The position numbers and the translations under genes were made by a program. The notes under the pieces are model-generated. The model was given only the letters and a program-made list of their open reading frames with translations. It had not been told where the DNA came from and ran no database searches. Positions 6,351 through 6,500 of a DNA stretch of 6,500 bases are shown piece by piece. The stretch's first letter is position 1. Each line of letters begins with the position of its first letter. Source of the DNA: Acidobacteriota bacterium (lineage in GTDB: Bacteria > Acidobacteriota > Terriglobia > Terriglobales > Acidobacteriaceae); the NCBI GenBank assembly GCA_021793595.1, contig JAJYSL010000243.1, forward strand, positions 1-6,500, written 5' to 3'.

Positions 6351-6500
6351 ATGCGTAGACGCACATGGATCAGTCTGGCGATTGCGCTGGCCCTGTTGGG
6401 GGCGCTGGTCACGGTAGTCTATCTCCGCAAGCAAGCGCCGCCGGAAGTCGCAAGCATTCTTCCGGAGGCGGACGGCATTGTCTACTTCAATTTGCAGCCT
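6351..6500 (+). CDS. Membrane-anchored protein of unknown function, N-terminus only
   Basis: The first 50 residues of a gene that runs off the right edge. A basic start (MRRRTW) is followed by one hydrophobic segment (about residues 7-23) and then YLRKQAPPEVASILPEADGIVYFNLQP. This reads as an uncleaved signal anchor or signal peptide with the remainder exported; no Cys follows the hydrophobic stretch, so it is not a lipoprotein. The start is constrained by an in-frame TGA at 6333-6335, and the ATG at 6351 is the only usual start after it. GAGG at 6334-6337 is 13 nt upstream, a poor ribosome binding site. PEADGIVYFNLQP resembles a segment I associate with uncharacterised acidobacterial proteins, but this is from memory and no function follows from it. 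Confidence 0.65.
   Translation, partial: MRRRTWISLAIALALLGALVTVVYLRKQAPPEVASILPEADGIVYFNLQP

Noticed and set aside
6147..6434. Minus-strand 95-codon open frame, Cys-containing
   Set aside because: It overlaps the start of the plus-strand membrane-anchored gene, has no ribosome binding site that I can see, and its composition is hydrophilic and irregular, as expected for an antisense shadow.
1..6500. Search for mobile elements, CRISPR arrays, tRNA or rRNA genes, toxin-antitoxin or defence systems
   Set aside because: No transposase, regularly spaced repeats, tRNA-like cloverleaf, or defence-type domains were recognised on either strand.

Overview
The window looks like an ordinary chromosomal stretch from a bacterium of moderate-to-high GC content. 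The best guess is an Acidobacteriota (Terriglobia/Acidobacteriaceae-like) genome. That placement is an inference from the style of the GyrA protein (Gly/Pro-rich N-terminal tail, MIFINIEDEM core start) and of the flanking membrane proteins; no 16S or other marker is present to confirm it.

Layout. On the left (about 100-2320) are two divergently transcribed, multi-spanning membrane proteins. A minus-strand GT-C/GT39-like glycosyltransferase (102-1046) looks cut short at its C-terminus. A plus-strand 386-residue membrane protein (1162-2322) is more loosely GT-C-like. A 115-bp divergent spacer separates them. The first ~100 bases may hold the end of another gene but cannot be assigned.

The centre is a complete gyrA (2499-5141, 880 aa), the type IIA topoisomerase subunit that makes and reseals the DNA double-strand break for gyrase. 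gyrB is not in the window. Downstream, after a 148-bp spacer with an imperfect hairpin plus T-run, lies a small CDGSH-type 2Fe-2S protein (5290-5517) whose motif reads CDGHH. A SAM-dependent O-methyltransferase-like protein (5546-6118) follows 28 bp later and probably shares its transcript. After a 232-bp spacer, the first 50 residues of a membrane-anchored protein of unknown function (6351 onward) run off the right edge.

I do not see a novel multi-gene system, mobile element, CRISPR array or RNA gene. The points most worth a second look are the truncated glycosyltransferase with a short direct repeat just past its stop, the CDGHH variant, the variant GyrA box (QRRGGTG) with a second box-like motif near the C-terminus, and alanine at the GyrA position equivalent to E. 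coli Ser83.
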